Positions 36,001 through 45,800 of a stretch of 60,774 nucleotides of DNA are shown here, piece after piece; the first letter of the stretch is position 1, and each line of letters opens with the position of its first letter. The notes under the pieces are model-generated. The model saw nothing but the letters and a program-made list of their open reading frames with translations, was not told the origin of the DNA and did not search any database. This DNA comes from Lentisphaerota bacterium (GTDB taxonomy: Bacteria; Verrucomicrobiota; Lentisphaeria; Oligosphaerales; JABHEG01), in contig JABHEG010000243.1 of the NCBI GenBank assembly GCA_018676675.1, positions 1 through 60,774 on the forward strand. Reading direction: 5' to 3'. The position numbers and the translations under genes were made by a program.

Positions 36001-36689
36001 ACAACCGTGTCTTCGCTCACCGTGAGCATCGAGGGAGGCGGGGTTGGCGCCTGTTCCTCCGCACGCAGTTCGAGCTGCTTGACCTCGTTCGCTGCTACCT
36101 CAACTGTGCTGCTGACCAACAGCCATTTGATGGTCCGGTCGGGCCAGCGGAGGAGTGCTCGGGCGGAGGTCGGAACGGGCGTGGCGCCGTCCATCAGGCG
36201 TACGGACTGTGGCTGTCCCAGCACCCCCTGCGGAAGAGGGATCCCGAATGTGACCGGCTCACGGCGTGTCACGCCCTGGGTCTCAGTCACGGTCAACGGA
36301 ACGCGCAGAAGACCCCTGTTGCCCTGGGGAAATGGCGCTGGGGATGCAACGGCAACAACATCCGAGCTGGCCTTGACCCCGGACTCGGCTTTGGCAGAGA
36401 TGTGGACGTAACGCTGTTGCCCGAACGGCACCCCGCTGATGTCAAACCGATGATTCCGTGCCAGTTCCGGTTCCGGAGGGAGAGATTTCCGGCACTCCGA
36501 ATCAGCACCGTACCGTACGTGCGCGATCGCGGGAGCCGAGGTCGTGAAACGGACCTTGATGTCGTAGGCAACACCATTCTCGCGAAGACGTGGCCGTGCC
36601 GACAGGTGCTCGATTGCGAGGTCCTCCTGACCCAGCACTGGCGGCACCATCGAGGCCAACAGCAACATCATGACTCTCGTCCTGGTCAT
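33069..36689 (-). CDS. Secreted exo-rhamnogalacturonan-lyase-like (PcRGLX/YetA-like) giant protein
   Basis: 1206 residues. Signal peptide at 1-20 (MMLLLASMVPPVLG). The first PcRGLX-type beta-sandwich lies near 125-215, with PVTFGIPLPQGVL and LLRWPDRTIKWLLV. The central domain spans about 225-900. A CBM_4_9-like domain (about 905-1060, PNPDFEEHTKGWVV) and a second sandwich (about 1065-1206) follow. The family includes PL26-type exo-rhamnogalacturonan lyases, so acting on pectin-like or other acidic glycans is likely but unproven. The start is firm: AAGGAG seven bases before ATG 36689. A second gene of this family is at 42833-46900. The 167-bp gap before the next gene (36690-36856) shows nothing definite. 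Confidence 0.85.
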   Translation of the reverse strand: MTRTRVMMLLLASMVPPVLGQEDLAIEHLSARPRLRENGVAYDIKVRFTTSAPAIAHVRYGADSECRKSLPPEPELARNHRFDISGVPFGQQRYVHISAKAESGVKASSDVVAVASPAPFPQGNRGLLRVPLTVTETQGVTRREPVTFGIPLPQGVLGQPQSVRLMDGATPVPTSARALLRWPDRTIKWLLVSSTVEVAANEVKQLELRAEEQAPTPPPSMLTVSEDTVVVDTGAARLELDKATGKGALHVDGKLVSALPESRLTAVDGEVFSGHAERVIIEEDNHQRAVISVSGHHRDSSGKAYFGFLIRYFCHAGHPFVRVDHVLRHDIVEPDYTYGDEMKSFASLDLVFDIPPGPESAAVPLEEGRTATLSEGQRLFQHAEDTYSVDGQPDGQRCPGMVTSGGLAVAVRDFWQQWPKSLGPEKGRLVVGLYPKITPGDRYASRPDEALLYYYLRDGSYTFRSGFEKRHELLMGPEGTDLSRIQARIEAPLLVTAAPSWYTSSGTLFGIASDDPAEFAMYDTMMNDGIDDYFAARKDRHWYGLMNFGDAPGGRAHSWRNIEYDTQHGLLTQYFRTGDRRFFVGAEQAARHNADVDVVHYAAGQTAGPGPGRRVGQAWVHSLGHTGGYYPKEHLDMGLYATGYCTNRGHMWNQGNLEYYLLTGDEQVQRSAMQLADWVCGWNVLGFSYGNARVPGWMGIIAMATYFATYDDYYLNGMRLMYEEVRAKGDEKYGLWIHKLGGGHCRCEEKHDGEAGFMAGVLMTALKYFYLATGDQEVAERIVKIATFQVDHLYEPAEGAFHYTSCPKTGVSPILSLIMANGLGFAANYSGDTRLAEVARTALVNGLVAFQRRGPGNSVLYSLPICSAAMAMHEVSRLPGPPLDKVYEAEVGAALNPARRAVPALVPNPDFEEHTKGWVVRGTLELSRSTEVSHSGKAAAKASGSVKGQNEYFVTRYSCGPPWEITWLEKGKDYRLQLWLRVERLAEGVPGPRPRITMRSRGVSRQNFYTNPYDMSRQGTWQLLQGDFTVPDDYDALYIAVSTVSKVEQTDVLMYMDDVTIIPAGTTARDTYVYPTSAAPDAELSGGLKLTEDENQKGWKTILPTNGPPGVAAFAIETPQADLYRVFARVKAPQAPTELAVSIDGKRAGIFQLGKSVNYAWLELTPDAGHKLQRLSAGRHTVTVAFPRDSGGVIQKICLTNELAGR

Positions 36690-36856
36690 CGTGTTCTCCT
36701 TCGCGGTCCCGTTCGTGCGTGGCCGTCTGTCGGCCCCGCGTCGGTAATTCGGGCGTCCTCGCTAGCCAATACACGTTACCGGACCTAACCGGGAAGTATC
36801 CCATGGGGTCCATACAGAGTTCGACAAGAGAATGATGTGCCGAATGAGGCCGGAGA

Positions 36857-37048
36857 TCACACCGGGGGCGTCGCTACGGATTGAGCGTCGTCCTGGTCGG
36901 TCTCCTGAACAGCCGGAAGTCCGTCAGGGCTTTCCGGATCCACAGGGGGTGATCTGCGCGCGAGTCGCCGCTCACGCTTCTCCTGGGCCTTTCGCGTCCT
37001 CGCCATTTCCTTGCGGCGCTTTTCGAATGTGTTCTTGTTCTTTGCCAT
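36857..37048 (-). CDS. Small basic conserved-type hypothetical protein
   Basis: 63 residues: MAKNKNTFEKRRKEMARTRK opens a strongly basic helix, followed by an acidic, Pro-rich, disordered tail. I recognise similar short MAKNKNTFEKRRKE-type proteins as widespread hypotheticals but know no function. AAAAGGAC precedes the ATG by a few bases, which supports it. It may bind RNA or ribosomes by its basic part (inference). Confidence 0.75.
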   Translation of the reverse strand: MAKNKNTFEKRRKEMARTRKAQEKRERRLARRSPPVDPESPDGLPAVQETDQDDAQSVATPPV

Positions 37049-37315
37049 GCTTGTCCTTTTGGGATGCTCAGGTGTCGCGAAACAAGGAGCCGATGTGCGC
37101 CACGTTCATGTCACCTGAACGGAGAGTAGCACAACTGTGAGACGATTGCTCGATATCAACACTGATATGTTCATCGGGCACGCATGGAGATGTCAAAGTA
37201 ATTGATCCCTGAGCAATGGATGGTCGAACAGTGCCTCGGAGAGTAGCTTAACTCGCGCGGCGCGGGTCGAGCACCCTCAAGGCGAGCGTTGGGCCCAAAG
37301 GTGGAAGGACCGAAT

Positions 37316-37702
37316 ATGCCAGCACACAGACCTGAAGAATGCGATCAGCTATTGTTCAAAACCATCGACACGGGGGATCTCGACGCGGCTCTTGAGCTTT
37401 ACGAGCCCGACGCTGTCTTTGTCGTGGCTCCCGGTCAGGTTGTCACTGGCCATGCGGCAATACGTGAGGTCCTGAGGGGGATGCTCGCAGCGGGTGGCGT
37501 GGGCAACATTGAAGGCGTTACATCGGTTGTCAGCACTGACGGCTCTGTCGCCTTCACGCGAACCAAGGGTAGTGCCACCCATGCAGGTCCTGACGGGAAG
37601 CCTGTCACAGTGGAATTCCACAGTGTAGAAGTTGTGCGGAAGCAGCCAGATGGAACATGGCGCATTGCCATTGATGATCCCAGCGGAATGGGGTTGGCGT
37701 GA
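37316..37702 (+). CDS. SnoaL/NTF2-like small protein
   Basis: 128 residues with the cone-like NTF2 fold pattern: TIDTGDLDAALELYEPDAVF at 14-33 and ending HSVEVVRKQPDGTWRIAID. Members include steroid isomerases, SnoaL cyclases and many unknown stress or dehydratase proteins, so the reaction is open. GGAAGGA at 37303-37309 supports ATG 37316. A stable hairpin follows the stop. The 267-bp gap 37049-37315 holds nothing recognisable. Confidence 0.85.
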   Translation: MPAHRPEECDQLLFKTIDTGDLDAALELYEPDAVFVVAPGQVVTGHAAIREVLRGMLAAGGVGNIEGVTSVVSTDGSVAFTRTKGSATHAGPDGKPVTVEFHSVEVVRKQPDGTWRIAIDDPSGMGLA

Positions 37703-37708
37703 CGCACT

Positions 37709-37738
37709 TCACACTGGCCGCTGGACGCGCCAGTGTGA
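37709..37738 (+). terminator. Perfect 10-bp hairpin after the SnoaL-like gene
   Basis: TCACACTGGC and GCCAGTGTGA pair across a 10-base loop, six bases after the stop codon. There is no T-run, so it is a terminator-like or mRNA-end-stabilising hairpin. Confidence 0.5.
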
Positions 37739-37954
37739 GTGCAGGCGTTGGCCGATGGAGGATGTCGGCGATCCCGAGGGGGGACCGGTACGAGGAGTTG
37801 CGAAAGGAGACTGCAGAACCCGGGGGCTGACTCCATTCCCTGCCCCCCCCTGACTCGGGGGGACTCTCGCCCTCCATCGGGCGTCCCTTGAGCTCATGGT
37901 GTGTGTGGCGGCTCGACGGCAGGTTGCATCAATGGCGGGGGCAGGCCATGTTGG

Positions 37955-37993
37955 CACAACCGGCACGATGGCATGTCGCTTTGACCGGTTGTG
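37955..37993 (+). promoter_or_regulatory. Inverted repeat upstream of the PQQ-propeller gene
   Basis: CACAACCGG (37955-37963) pairs with CCGGTTGTG (37985-37993) across a 21-base loop and ends 32 bases before the ATG. It may be an operator or leader hairpin. The rest of the 323-bp gap (37703-38025) includes C- and G-rich runs but no gene. Confidence 0.4.
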
Positions 37994-38025
37994 ATCCTGT
38001 CCCTCAATTGGAGAGACCGTCAGCC

Positions 38026-39384
38026 ATGATTCCTATCCTTCGGCGATCCACTTCACTTGTCCTTTGCGTCCTGTTCGGTACGATACTCCAGGCCGGCAAC
38101 TGGCCCCAGTGGCGTGGCCCTGATCTGAACGGTTCCTCGCCCGAAACCGGTCTGGCGGAGCGCTGGGGCCCCAGCGAGAACGTGGCTTGGAGGACCGTGC
38201 TGCCCGGCCCCGCCGGCTCCACCCCTGTCGTCTGGGGTGACCGCGTCTTCCTCAGCTCTACCGATTCGGCTTCGAAGGGGTTGGTTGCCATGTGCGTCGA
38301 TGCCCGTTCGGGGGATATCCTGTGGCGGCATCGTGTCGGTGATGACCGGAAGGCGTTGGGGGCGAATCGGATGAGTAACCCATCGCCGGTCACGGATGGA
38401 CGACACGTGTGGTTTCTCTACGGCAACGGCATATTCATCTGTTTCGACATGGACGGCACCCAGCAGTGGCGACGAGATCTGGAAGATACGTTCGGGCAGC
38501 TCATCGTGAAGTTCGGCTACAGTGCCAGCCCGTTGCTCTACGGGAACCGTCTGTTCATTACGCTCATGCAGAATCGAGATCCCTATCGCTACATGAAGAA
38601 GGAGAAGAAGCGCCTGGAGGCGGAGGGAAGGGCCCTGCGTGAAGGCCCGTTGGAATCGTTCCTGATGGCGTTGAGTGCAGACGATGGCAAGACGCTCTGG
38701 CGCCATGTTCGCACGACGGACGCGACGGATGAGTCGGTCGAGTCATACACCACGCTGATGCCGTTCGAGCAGGACGGGCGGCAGAACGTGGTCCTCGTCT
38801 GTGGAGAGTGTGTGACCGGTAACGACATGGAAACCGGAGCTGAGAACTGGCGTTGGTGGTTTACGCCCCGAGATCGCGAGATTTGGCAACGCACCGTCAC
38901 ATCGGCGGTCGTGTGCGGCGATCTCATCGTGGCCGTGAGACCAAAGCACCGGCCCATCTTCGCTCTCAAGGTGGACGGTACAGGTGAACTTGGCGAGGAC
39001 ACGGTGGTTTGGTCTGTCGACAAGAATACGCCGGACGTGACCACTCCCCTTTTCTATCGGGGACGGCTTTACACGCTGGACGGAGACATGCGCACCATGA
39101 CCTGCCTCGAGCCGAAGACCGGAAGGGTCATCTGGCGGGAATCTCTGGGTGGGAAAGCCGTCTTCCGTGCATCACCCACCGGGGCTGACGGCAGAATCTA
39201 CTGCATCAGCAAAGGGGGAGAGGTGGTCGTGGTGGCGGCAGGGGACACCTTCAAGGTCCTATCGCGCACTGAGATGCCTGAGCGGCCGTGCATGTCCACC
39301 ATCGTTCCCGCAGGCGGGGCGCTCTTCGTCCGGACGGCTAAGGCCCTTTACTGCATCCGCAAGGGGGGCGCTGCCGGGCAGTAG
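38026..39384 (+). CDS. Secreted PQQ-binding-like beta-propeller (BamB-like) protein
   Basis: 452 residues. Signal peptide at 1-24 (LVLCVLFGTILQAG), then PQQ-type propeller repeats: NWPQWRGPDLNG, GDILWRHRVG, GKTLWRHV and GRVIWRES are typical blade motifs. Family members include BamB-type envelope assembly proteins, quinoprotein dehydrogenases and many unknown secreted proteins of environmental phyla. The opening 'NWPQWRGPDLNG' is the form common in those phyla. No other Bam gene is near, so BamB itself is not claimed. The ATG follows TTGGAGAG. It converges on the large glycoside-hydrolase-like gene. Confidence 0.83.
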   Translation: MIPILRRSTSLVLCVLFGTILQAGNWPQWRGPDLNGSSPETGLAERWGPSENVAWRTVLPGPAGSTPVVWGDRVFLSSTDSASKGLVAMCVDARSGDILWRHRVGDDRKALGANRMSNPSPVTDGRHVWFLYGNGIFICFDMDGTQQWRRDLEDTFGQLIVKFGYSASPLLYGNRLFITLMQNRDPYRYMKKEKKRLEAEGRALREGPLESFLMALSADDGKTLWRHVRTTDATDESVESYTTLMPFEQDGRQNVVLVCGECVTGNDMETGAENWRWWFTPRDREIWQRTVTSAVVCGDLIVAVRPKHRPIFALKVDGTGELGEDTVVWSVDKNTPDVTTPLFYRGRLYTLDGDMRTMTCLEPKTGRVIWRESLGGKAVFRASPTGADGRIYCISKGGEVVVVAAGDTFKVLSRTEMPERPCMSTIVPAGGALFVRTAKALYCIRKGGAAGQ

Positions 39385-39497
39385 CAGGGAATGGCGTTGG
39401 GGCAAGAAGGAAGAACGGCACACCGCTGCGCTACGTGCCTCACTACAAACGGCGCGCTGCTGGCGACACAATTCGTTAGCAGGGGCGTCGCGGTTCG

Positions 39498-42400
39498 CTA
39501 TGGGGCAACAGTGAATGCTGCGCTGGTTCTGTTCCCTGCGACAAGGTCCTCGACCGAGACCAGCCAGTCTCCCTGTCGGTCATTGATGGCAATGGGGACG
39601 TCCAGGGAGAACGTTCCGTCCACGGCAGCATAGTAACCGCTGTAGGAACTGCTGCGCGAACTGCTGTCACTGATGGCAACGTGGAGCGGTTGGACTCCCG
39701 GCACTGGCACTCCGTCGCGGTCCTGTACGGTGAAACGGAGTGTCATCGTTGCTCCACGTCGGGTGCTGGTTGGTGCGTCTACGGCGACGGACGCGAGAGG
39801 CCGGGGGGACCAGTAGAGCAGTTGTCCCCCCGCCGGGGGGACCAGCACGCGAGTTGTCAGTTGTGTTCCCTCCCGTACCGTTCTCAGCCGCTGCCGGAGG
39901 GAGACGTTGTAGAACACTCCGCCTCCGAACTGCTCAGCATCGAACAGGAGCTCTGCTTCCTGCGCGACACCATCGTCGAGAATCCTGCCGTACGCGCCCA
40001 CATACGCTCCCGCCCTGCGCCGGTCGTTCACGACAATAATGCAGCGCGCACCGTGGCCATTGCGGACAGACAAAATGACGTCGGGACTGGTACTGGATAC
40101 CGGCCAGCGGAATCCGGCCTGGCGCATGGCATCGGCAAGGCGTCGACCGGCTGACACCCATGCTTCGCGCCGCTCCAATGCGGTCAGTTCCTTCTGCTTC
40201 GTGTCGGGGAAGGTGAACCTGACAGCTCCGGGGATCTTGGGGCCAAGGGCGTCGTCCGCAACCACGATTCCACCGGCTTTCGCAAAGCGCAGGATCGCAT
40301 TGTGGACACTGGCAGGCAGCACCTTGCAGGCCGGCAGAATGAGCGCCCGAACGTCTTCGAGAGCCGCATCATGAAGGGTCTCGTCGAGAACCAGACGCGG
40401 CTGCAGTTGTGCCAGGGAGACGGTCTTGTGGCAATCCCCGAAGGCACTCGAGGTCTGGCCATAACTTCCCGTACGTCCGAAGAGACTGCTGGCAGCGGAA
40501 GACAGAATGGCGACGTCGGTCGATTGTTCGGGCATCGCTTTCAACATGGGCCCATAGGGCTTGATGAGCTCGGCAGCGAGTCTCTCCATCTCTCGGGGCG
40601 TATCCCGGTTGGTGTAGTCATAGCTGCCCGGCCGGTCGCAGATCGCGCTGGCTCCGCCGAACTGAATCCTGGAGACCGGTCGGGAGAGCGCCAGCCACAC
40701 GGCTTCGCGCAGGTGGGCAGGAGAGATGGTGATGTAGTTTCCCCACGCATCTGCGTCTTCAGCGGCCACCGAATCGCCGGCAGCGGACGCCTCACCCTTG
40801 GCATCCGCGGGCGGGATGGCCGCGCTTTTGTACCAGAACAGCTGGATTGTCTGGCATACTCCGTGTTCACCATTCGCCATCGCGATCAGCTCATCAGCGT
40901 TTTGGAGCACACCCAATGGAGAGGGATTCGTGTAGGTCCACGTACTGACGAGATCGAGTCCCGCACAGCGCCCGAGGAAGGCAGGACAGCGAAGCACGGG
41001 GTCGTGGAAGGACTCGAGCTCCGGCAGTTCGCCCTTGAGGGTGTCGCTGAACAGTCGATTCAGATGGGTGAAACCGGACCCGCTTTGCCACCACCACTTC
41101 AGGTAGCGATAGTGTGGATTATCGTCCTCGATCAAGGCAGCTTCAGACACTCCGAACGCCTGGGGGGCTTTCCACATCGAGGCACCCACAACGCTCCAGC
41201 CGCGCTCAAGTCCTGCGGGAATGGCGGAGCCAATCTCCTGCTGCCCTCTCTCTATGCAGAATGCGTGTCGACAGGGCGCCAGTTTGCGCTCTTCGTTCTC
41301 TGTTTCTGAATTGAGAAGCACATATCGGAATGCCGGCATACTTCGAATCGTGTTGGCAAGCCACTGAGCAGCTTCGCTAACCCGGCGCCGTACGAGCGGA
41401 TGGTTCGGGCAGTTCATTCGGTGTTTCCCGAGCTGCGGTTCCCCATTGGGGCCCCGTATGAACGTGTCGTCAGCATCGCAGATGCCGCGCGTGTGGGCTC
41501 GAATCATGGCGTCCAGGCCGAACCGAAGGCCGGCGTCGGCGGACGGCACGACCCACGGCCTGTCGGTGAGATCGGTGGCTCTTCCGGGAGAGGACAGCAG
41601 AAGCGTGCGGCAGGTGAAGCCCAAGCGCTGCATTTCCTGCAGTGCCTCCTCATTCACCCCGGTACTATCCCAGCAGAGGACGTCGAGGCCGGAGCGATTA
41701 GCGGGGGGGGCAATCCACACCGAGAACGTCTTACGTGTCAGGACCTGATCGCCGGTAAGGAGAGTGCAGCGCAGACGATATTCTGAGTCGCGCAATGACT
41801 CACTCTTGACGGGGTACTGGACCGTCGCCTCTGTTCCGGGTTTGAGGCCTGGCAGCGAGACGCCATGGGGCATGAGTCCATCCAGTTCGAGGTGCGCTCG
41901 AAGGCCTTCGGCAGCGGCGCCTGTCGCGTTGGTGATGGTGAGTTCCACGGCTGCGTCCCGTTCGTTGCGCAGGAAGACTCGCCGGGCTCCGGCATACCTG
42001 ATTCTGAATCCGCCGCTGGCCGGGCCGGCGGCTGTCTTCACTATGCGCAGCGCGCCGAACACCGCGCGCCGATGCCGCTCCCCAATGGCCACACAGCCAG
42101 CGGCAAACGTATCATCCATGGTCTCAAGTACGGGCTCCCCGTTCACGTAGGCACGCAGGATTGCTCCTGTAGCTTCGAACGCGACTGGCACGGGCTCCTT
42201 CCGTGCTCCGATCTTGATCGCGCCATCGATGGCGGCCAATTCGGTGGTCTGCCCCTGTTCCGTGAGCAGGATCCGGACGTGTCCACCGGGTTCGCCCAGC
42301 TCAAGTGCATAGTGGTTATCGCGGTTCTGCCATCGGGTAGCCAGGTAGAATGACCCCACCCCATCGACGGCCTGAAGCGTTGCTTCGAGGCGGCAGTTGG

Positions 42401-42617
42401 ACCACGTGGAGGAGCCGCCGACCGCCCAGAATGGTCGATCACCGGCATCCGCCGAGTCGCTGAGTTCGCGGATATGGGTTGCGTCGACCGACCACTGGCC
42501 GCTGACCGGTAGCCAGCTGTGTGGGGCCAGTGCGATCCCATCGCCGACTCCGGCCCAAATCCGGCTGCAACCAACTTGGATCGCCAGACAAATCGCAAGG
42601 AAGCGTACCGTTGTCAT
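39498..42617 (-). CDS. Large secreted glycoside-hydrolase-like protein
   Basis: 1039 residues. Signal peptide at 1-22. Residues about 50-200 form a LamG/DUF1080-like beta-sandwich (FYLATRWQNRDNHYALEL). The middle (about 310-700) shows a TIM-barrel-like arrangement with TETENEERKLAP and WTYTNPSPLG, and residues about 720-860 resemble a beta-galactosidase trimerisation-type Rossmann domain (VRALILPACKVLP, AGGIVVADD). The end is an Ig-like domain. This order recalls GH42-like or uncharacterised glycosidases; no GH number is assigned. AGGAGG before ATG 42617 is strong. It diverges from the second PcRGLX-like gene with 215 bp between, so a shared control region is likely. Confidence 0.7.
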   Translation of the reverse strand: MTTVRFLAICLAIQVGCSRIWAGVGDGIALAPHSWLPVSGQWSVDATHIRELSDSADAGDRPFWAVGGSSTWSNCRLEATLQAVDGVGSFYLATRWQNRDNHYALELGEPGGHVRILLTEQGQTTELAAIDGAIKIGARKEPVPVAFEATGAILRAYVNGEPVLETMDDTFAAGCVAIGERHRRAVFGALRIVKTAAGPASGGFRIRYAGARRVFLRNERDAAVELTITNATGAAAEGLRAHLELDGLMPHGVSLPGLKPGTEATVQYPVKSESLRDSEYRLRCTLLTGDQVLTRKTFSVWIAPPANRSGLDVLCWDSTGVNEEALQEMQRLGFTCRTLLLSSPGRATDLTDRPWVVPSADAGLRFGLDAMIRAHTRGICDADDTFIRGPNGEPQLGKHRMNCPNHPLVRRRVSEAAQWLANTIRSMPAFRYVLLNSETENEERKLAPCRHAFCIERGQQEIGSAIPAGLERGWSVVGASMWKAPQAFGVSEAALIEDDNPHYRYLKWWWQSGSGFTHLNRLFSDTLKGELPELESFHDPVLRCPAFLGRCAGLDLVSTWTYTNPSPLGVLQNADELIAMANGEHGVCQTIQLFWYKSAAIPPADAKGEASAAGDSVAAEDADAWGNYITISPAHLREAVWLALSRPVSRIQFGGASAICDRPGSYDYTNRDTPREMERLAAELIKPYGPMLKAMPEQSTDVAILSSAASSLFGRTGSYGQTSSAFGDCHKTVSLAQLQPRLVLDETLHDAALEDVRALILPACKVLPASVHNAILRFAKAGGIVVADDALGPKIPGAVRFTFPDTKQKELTALERREAWVSAGRRLADAMRQAGFRWPVSSTSPDVILSVRNGHGARCIIVVNDRRRAGAYVGAYGRILDDGVAQEAELLFDAEQFGGGVFYNVSLRQRLRTVREGTQLTTRVLVPPAGGQLLYWSPRPLASVAVDAPTSTRRGATMTLRFTVQDRDGVPVPGVQPLHVAISDSSSRSSSYSGYYAAVDGTFSLDVPIAINDRQGDWLVSVEDLVAGNRTSAAFTVAP

Positions 42618-42832
42618 TCTTCGTCCTCCTGTCGCGACAGCATGTGGCAGTGACGAGTTTCAGGGCCCAACGAATGTACGTTCCAGCACTGCGGAAGGCG
42701 AATGCTCAACGGCCGCGCGAAAGCTCGAGAAGATGCCAAGGGGCACTCGTGGGTGCGGACTTCTCCCAAGCAGTGGCGGCGTGCATGCGTTGCTCTTACA
42801 GTGGATCAGTCCAACTGAGGAGCACGACATCG

Positions 42833-45800
42833 ATGAGAGTACGTTCACTTTCCCTTGGCATCTTGATGGTTGCCTGTTTCGGTGGGTCGGCGGTGGCCCA
42901 GAACTTACGGAGTCGTTTGAAGGGCCTGGTGTTCGAAGCAGAGGCCTGGAGTACGCCCGGTGACGCCTGGGTAAAGGACAAGCACCCCGGCGACAAGTGG
43001 TGCCTGTGGACCCAGGAGCAGGATGTCCACAAGAAGCGGTCCGGCGGCCAGTCGTTTCAGTCGCCGCACATCAAGACGGACCGAGCGACACCGGAAGAGG
43101 GGGCGCCCCCGCTTCACACGCACATCACCGGCCTTCCTCAGGGGCTCTTTCGCGTTTGGATGAACAACCCATCCCGCACCATCGCGCTGTCCTTTGACGG
43201 GAAGGAGTGGGAGCCACGCCTCGGGCGCGGGGAGCTCAACCTTGGGGTCCACCTCATCACAGACGGTACGTTCGACCTCTGGGTGGATGACCGCTACGCC
43301 TTTCCGGACCGCCTGGGATGGTGCTACTACGATTACCTCCGCTTTGAGCGCTTTGAGGCACCCGCCTTCAGTGATCTGACCGCGTTTACGCTTCCCGATG
43401 GCCGGACGCAGATCTCCTGGATCACGGACCGGCCATTCGACACAGGGACGGTTCACTATGGCGAAGGGAACGCGCTGGATCAGACGATGCCCGGTGGTGG
43501 CATTGGGTTGCGGAACCATGCCGTGGTTCTGCCGCCGGGGGTGCCTAATCGGCCCCACTCGGCCCAGGTTCGGGTGGCGTATCGTGGCCGGGAAGTGGCT
43601 CGATCAGACAGACAGACCTTTGTTCCCGGCACCCGCCCTGTCCCCAAACCGACCACGTCTCAGACGATCTTGCTGTCCGTGGCGGAACCGACATCTCATC
43701 CTCGCGCAGGATGGCCGGTGACTTCGGGGATACCGTTCGCGCAGGGAATGCTCGCCTCTGCGGATGATGTCCATCTTCTTGACCCGTCTGGTTCAGTGCT
43801 TCCGGCCCAGTTCGAGATGCTGGCTGCCTGGCCTGATGGAAGCGTGCGTTGGCTGCTGGTCGACTTCCGGACGGCCACCATCCCCGGACGCCCCAGTGAG
43901 TACCGCCTCGTTACCGGCCCGGTTCGCCAGAGAGCGGGAATGGGTGACGACATCATCCGGGCGGCGGAGACCGGTTTCGTCCTTGAGCCAGGGCCGTTCC
44001 AGATCCGCATTGACCGTGAATCGTCTGGCCTGGTGGGACACCTGATGACGACGGAAGGCAGGCGTGTTGACCTTGGCAGCGGCGAACTGGTCAGCGACGA
44101 CGGCTCAGTCTACCGCCCCGGGCCACCCGAGCGGATCGTGGTCGAGACGAATGGTCCATTGCGGGGGACACTTCGAGTCGAGGGGCGGTATGTGAGTGCT
44201 GACGGCCTGGCGCTGATGCGCTATCGAGCCCGTCTTACCGTTTATCGGGGGCGGCCGGACGTCCGGGTCCAGTGGACGATCGGCAACGACAGCTTGGCGG
44301 AGACGTTCGTTGAGCTCAGTCGCGTGTCGCTACGGATTCCGCTGCCGGGGACCAAGACGGCGACTCTCGCGAGTGGAGCTGGAGGCGATATCAGCGAGAC
44401 GGTGTCCCTGGCCATGCTGCAAGACTATGACGATCACGTGGCTGTAACGCATGCCGGGCAGACCGAGGAGCGTGAGCGGGACAGCGGATTCGTGAGAGTT
44501 CGTGCCGATGGCCTGACCCTCGATGCAATGGTCCGGGACTTCTGGCAAACGTATCCCAAAGGTATCCGTGTCACCCCTGATGGACTCACCCTTGACCTCC
44601 TGCCGGCGCTCCCTGAGGACCAGTTCGCTGCCCCGCAAGACCGGACCGACGAGCGCCAGATCGCGCTCTTCTACTGCTACCGGAACGGCAAGTACCTGTT
44701 CAAACGCGGAATGGAGTACACGGCTGACCTCATGCTCTCGGTTGGTGAAGCCGCTTCGCCCTCTGCTTCCGAGAGGGCCGCTCACTGGCAGTCCCCACTT
44801 CAGGCCGTCGCTCCATCATCTCACTACTGCGGCAGTGGCGCATTCTGGTGGGTTGATGCCCATCGGCCGCCCGAGTTCTCCCGCTACTTCGAGGCGTTCG
44901 AGACGTCCTTCGCGAATTTGGAGAAAGGGCGTGTCAGCCGAGGAGAATACGGGTGGATGAACTATGGCGACTGGTGGGGCGAACGGTCTTGGAACTGGGG
45001 GAACAGCGAGTACGATCTTCAGTATGTTTGCGCAGTTAACTTTGCCCAAACGGGCAACCTGGACGTCTTCCGACGCGGCGATCAGATGGCGCGTCACAAC
45101 ACCACGGTGGACACGGTCCACTACCCGTGGCAACCAGGAATGCGTGAGCTTGTCTACGCACACTCGGTCGGGCACGTTGGCGGGTTCTTTGAGCGCAATG
45201 ACGGCCGGATCACGAACAAGGTTTACTCAATGACCGGCTTCATCCGCGGAGCGCGGGACGGATCGGGGGGACACACGTTCCAGGGGGGGAACTTTCTGTA
45301 CGGCTTCCTGACCGGGGATCGACGCTATCTCGAAGTTGCGGAGAACGTCTGTTGGAACCAGGCCGAGACGTACACGCCCAACTGGCGTTTCGGGATCGAG
45401 CGCTCCTGCGGCTGGAGCCTCTACAATGCCATGTCGGCCTTCGAGTCGACATTGAACCCCTACTACCTCAACGCGGCGCGCATTTATCTTGAGAAGGTCT
45501 ACGAACTGCAGGACCCGGAAACGGGGGGCTGGCGGATGAGGCAGGGGGCGCCCGAATGTGACTGTCCGGACGCCCCGCATGTGGGCGGTAAGGCATTTGC
45601 CACCGGCGTGCTCCTGCATGGCCTGATGATGGTGGACCGCGCTGTCCCCGACGCCAAGGTCAAAGCCAGCCTGGTGCGCGGAGTGGACTGGTTGATCGAC
45701 CACTCCTGGAATGAGAGCAAGAATGGCTTCCGCTACAAGACGGGGTGTGCCAAGTTCGCCAACCATGGTTGGTACACCACACTGGTCACAGGCGGAATCG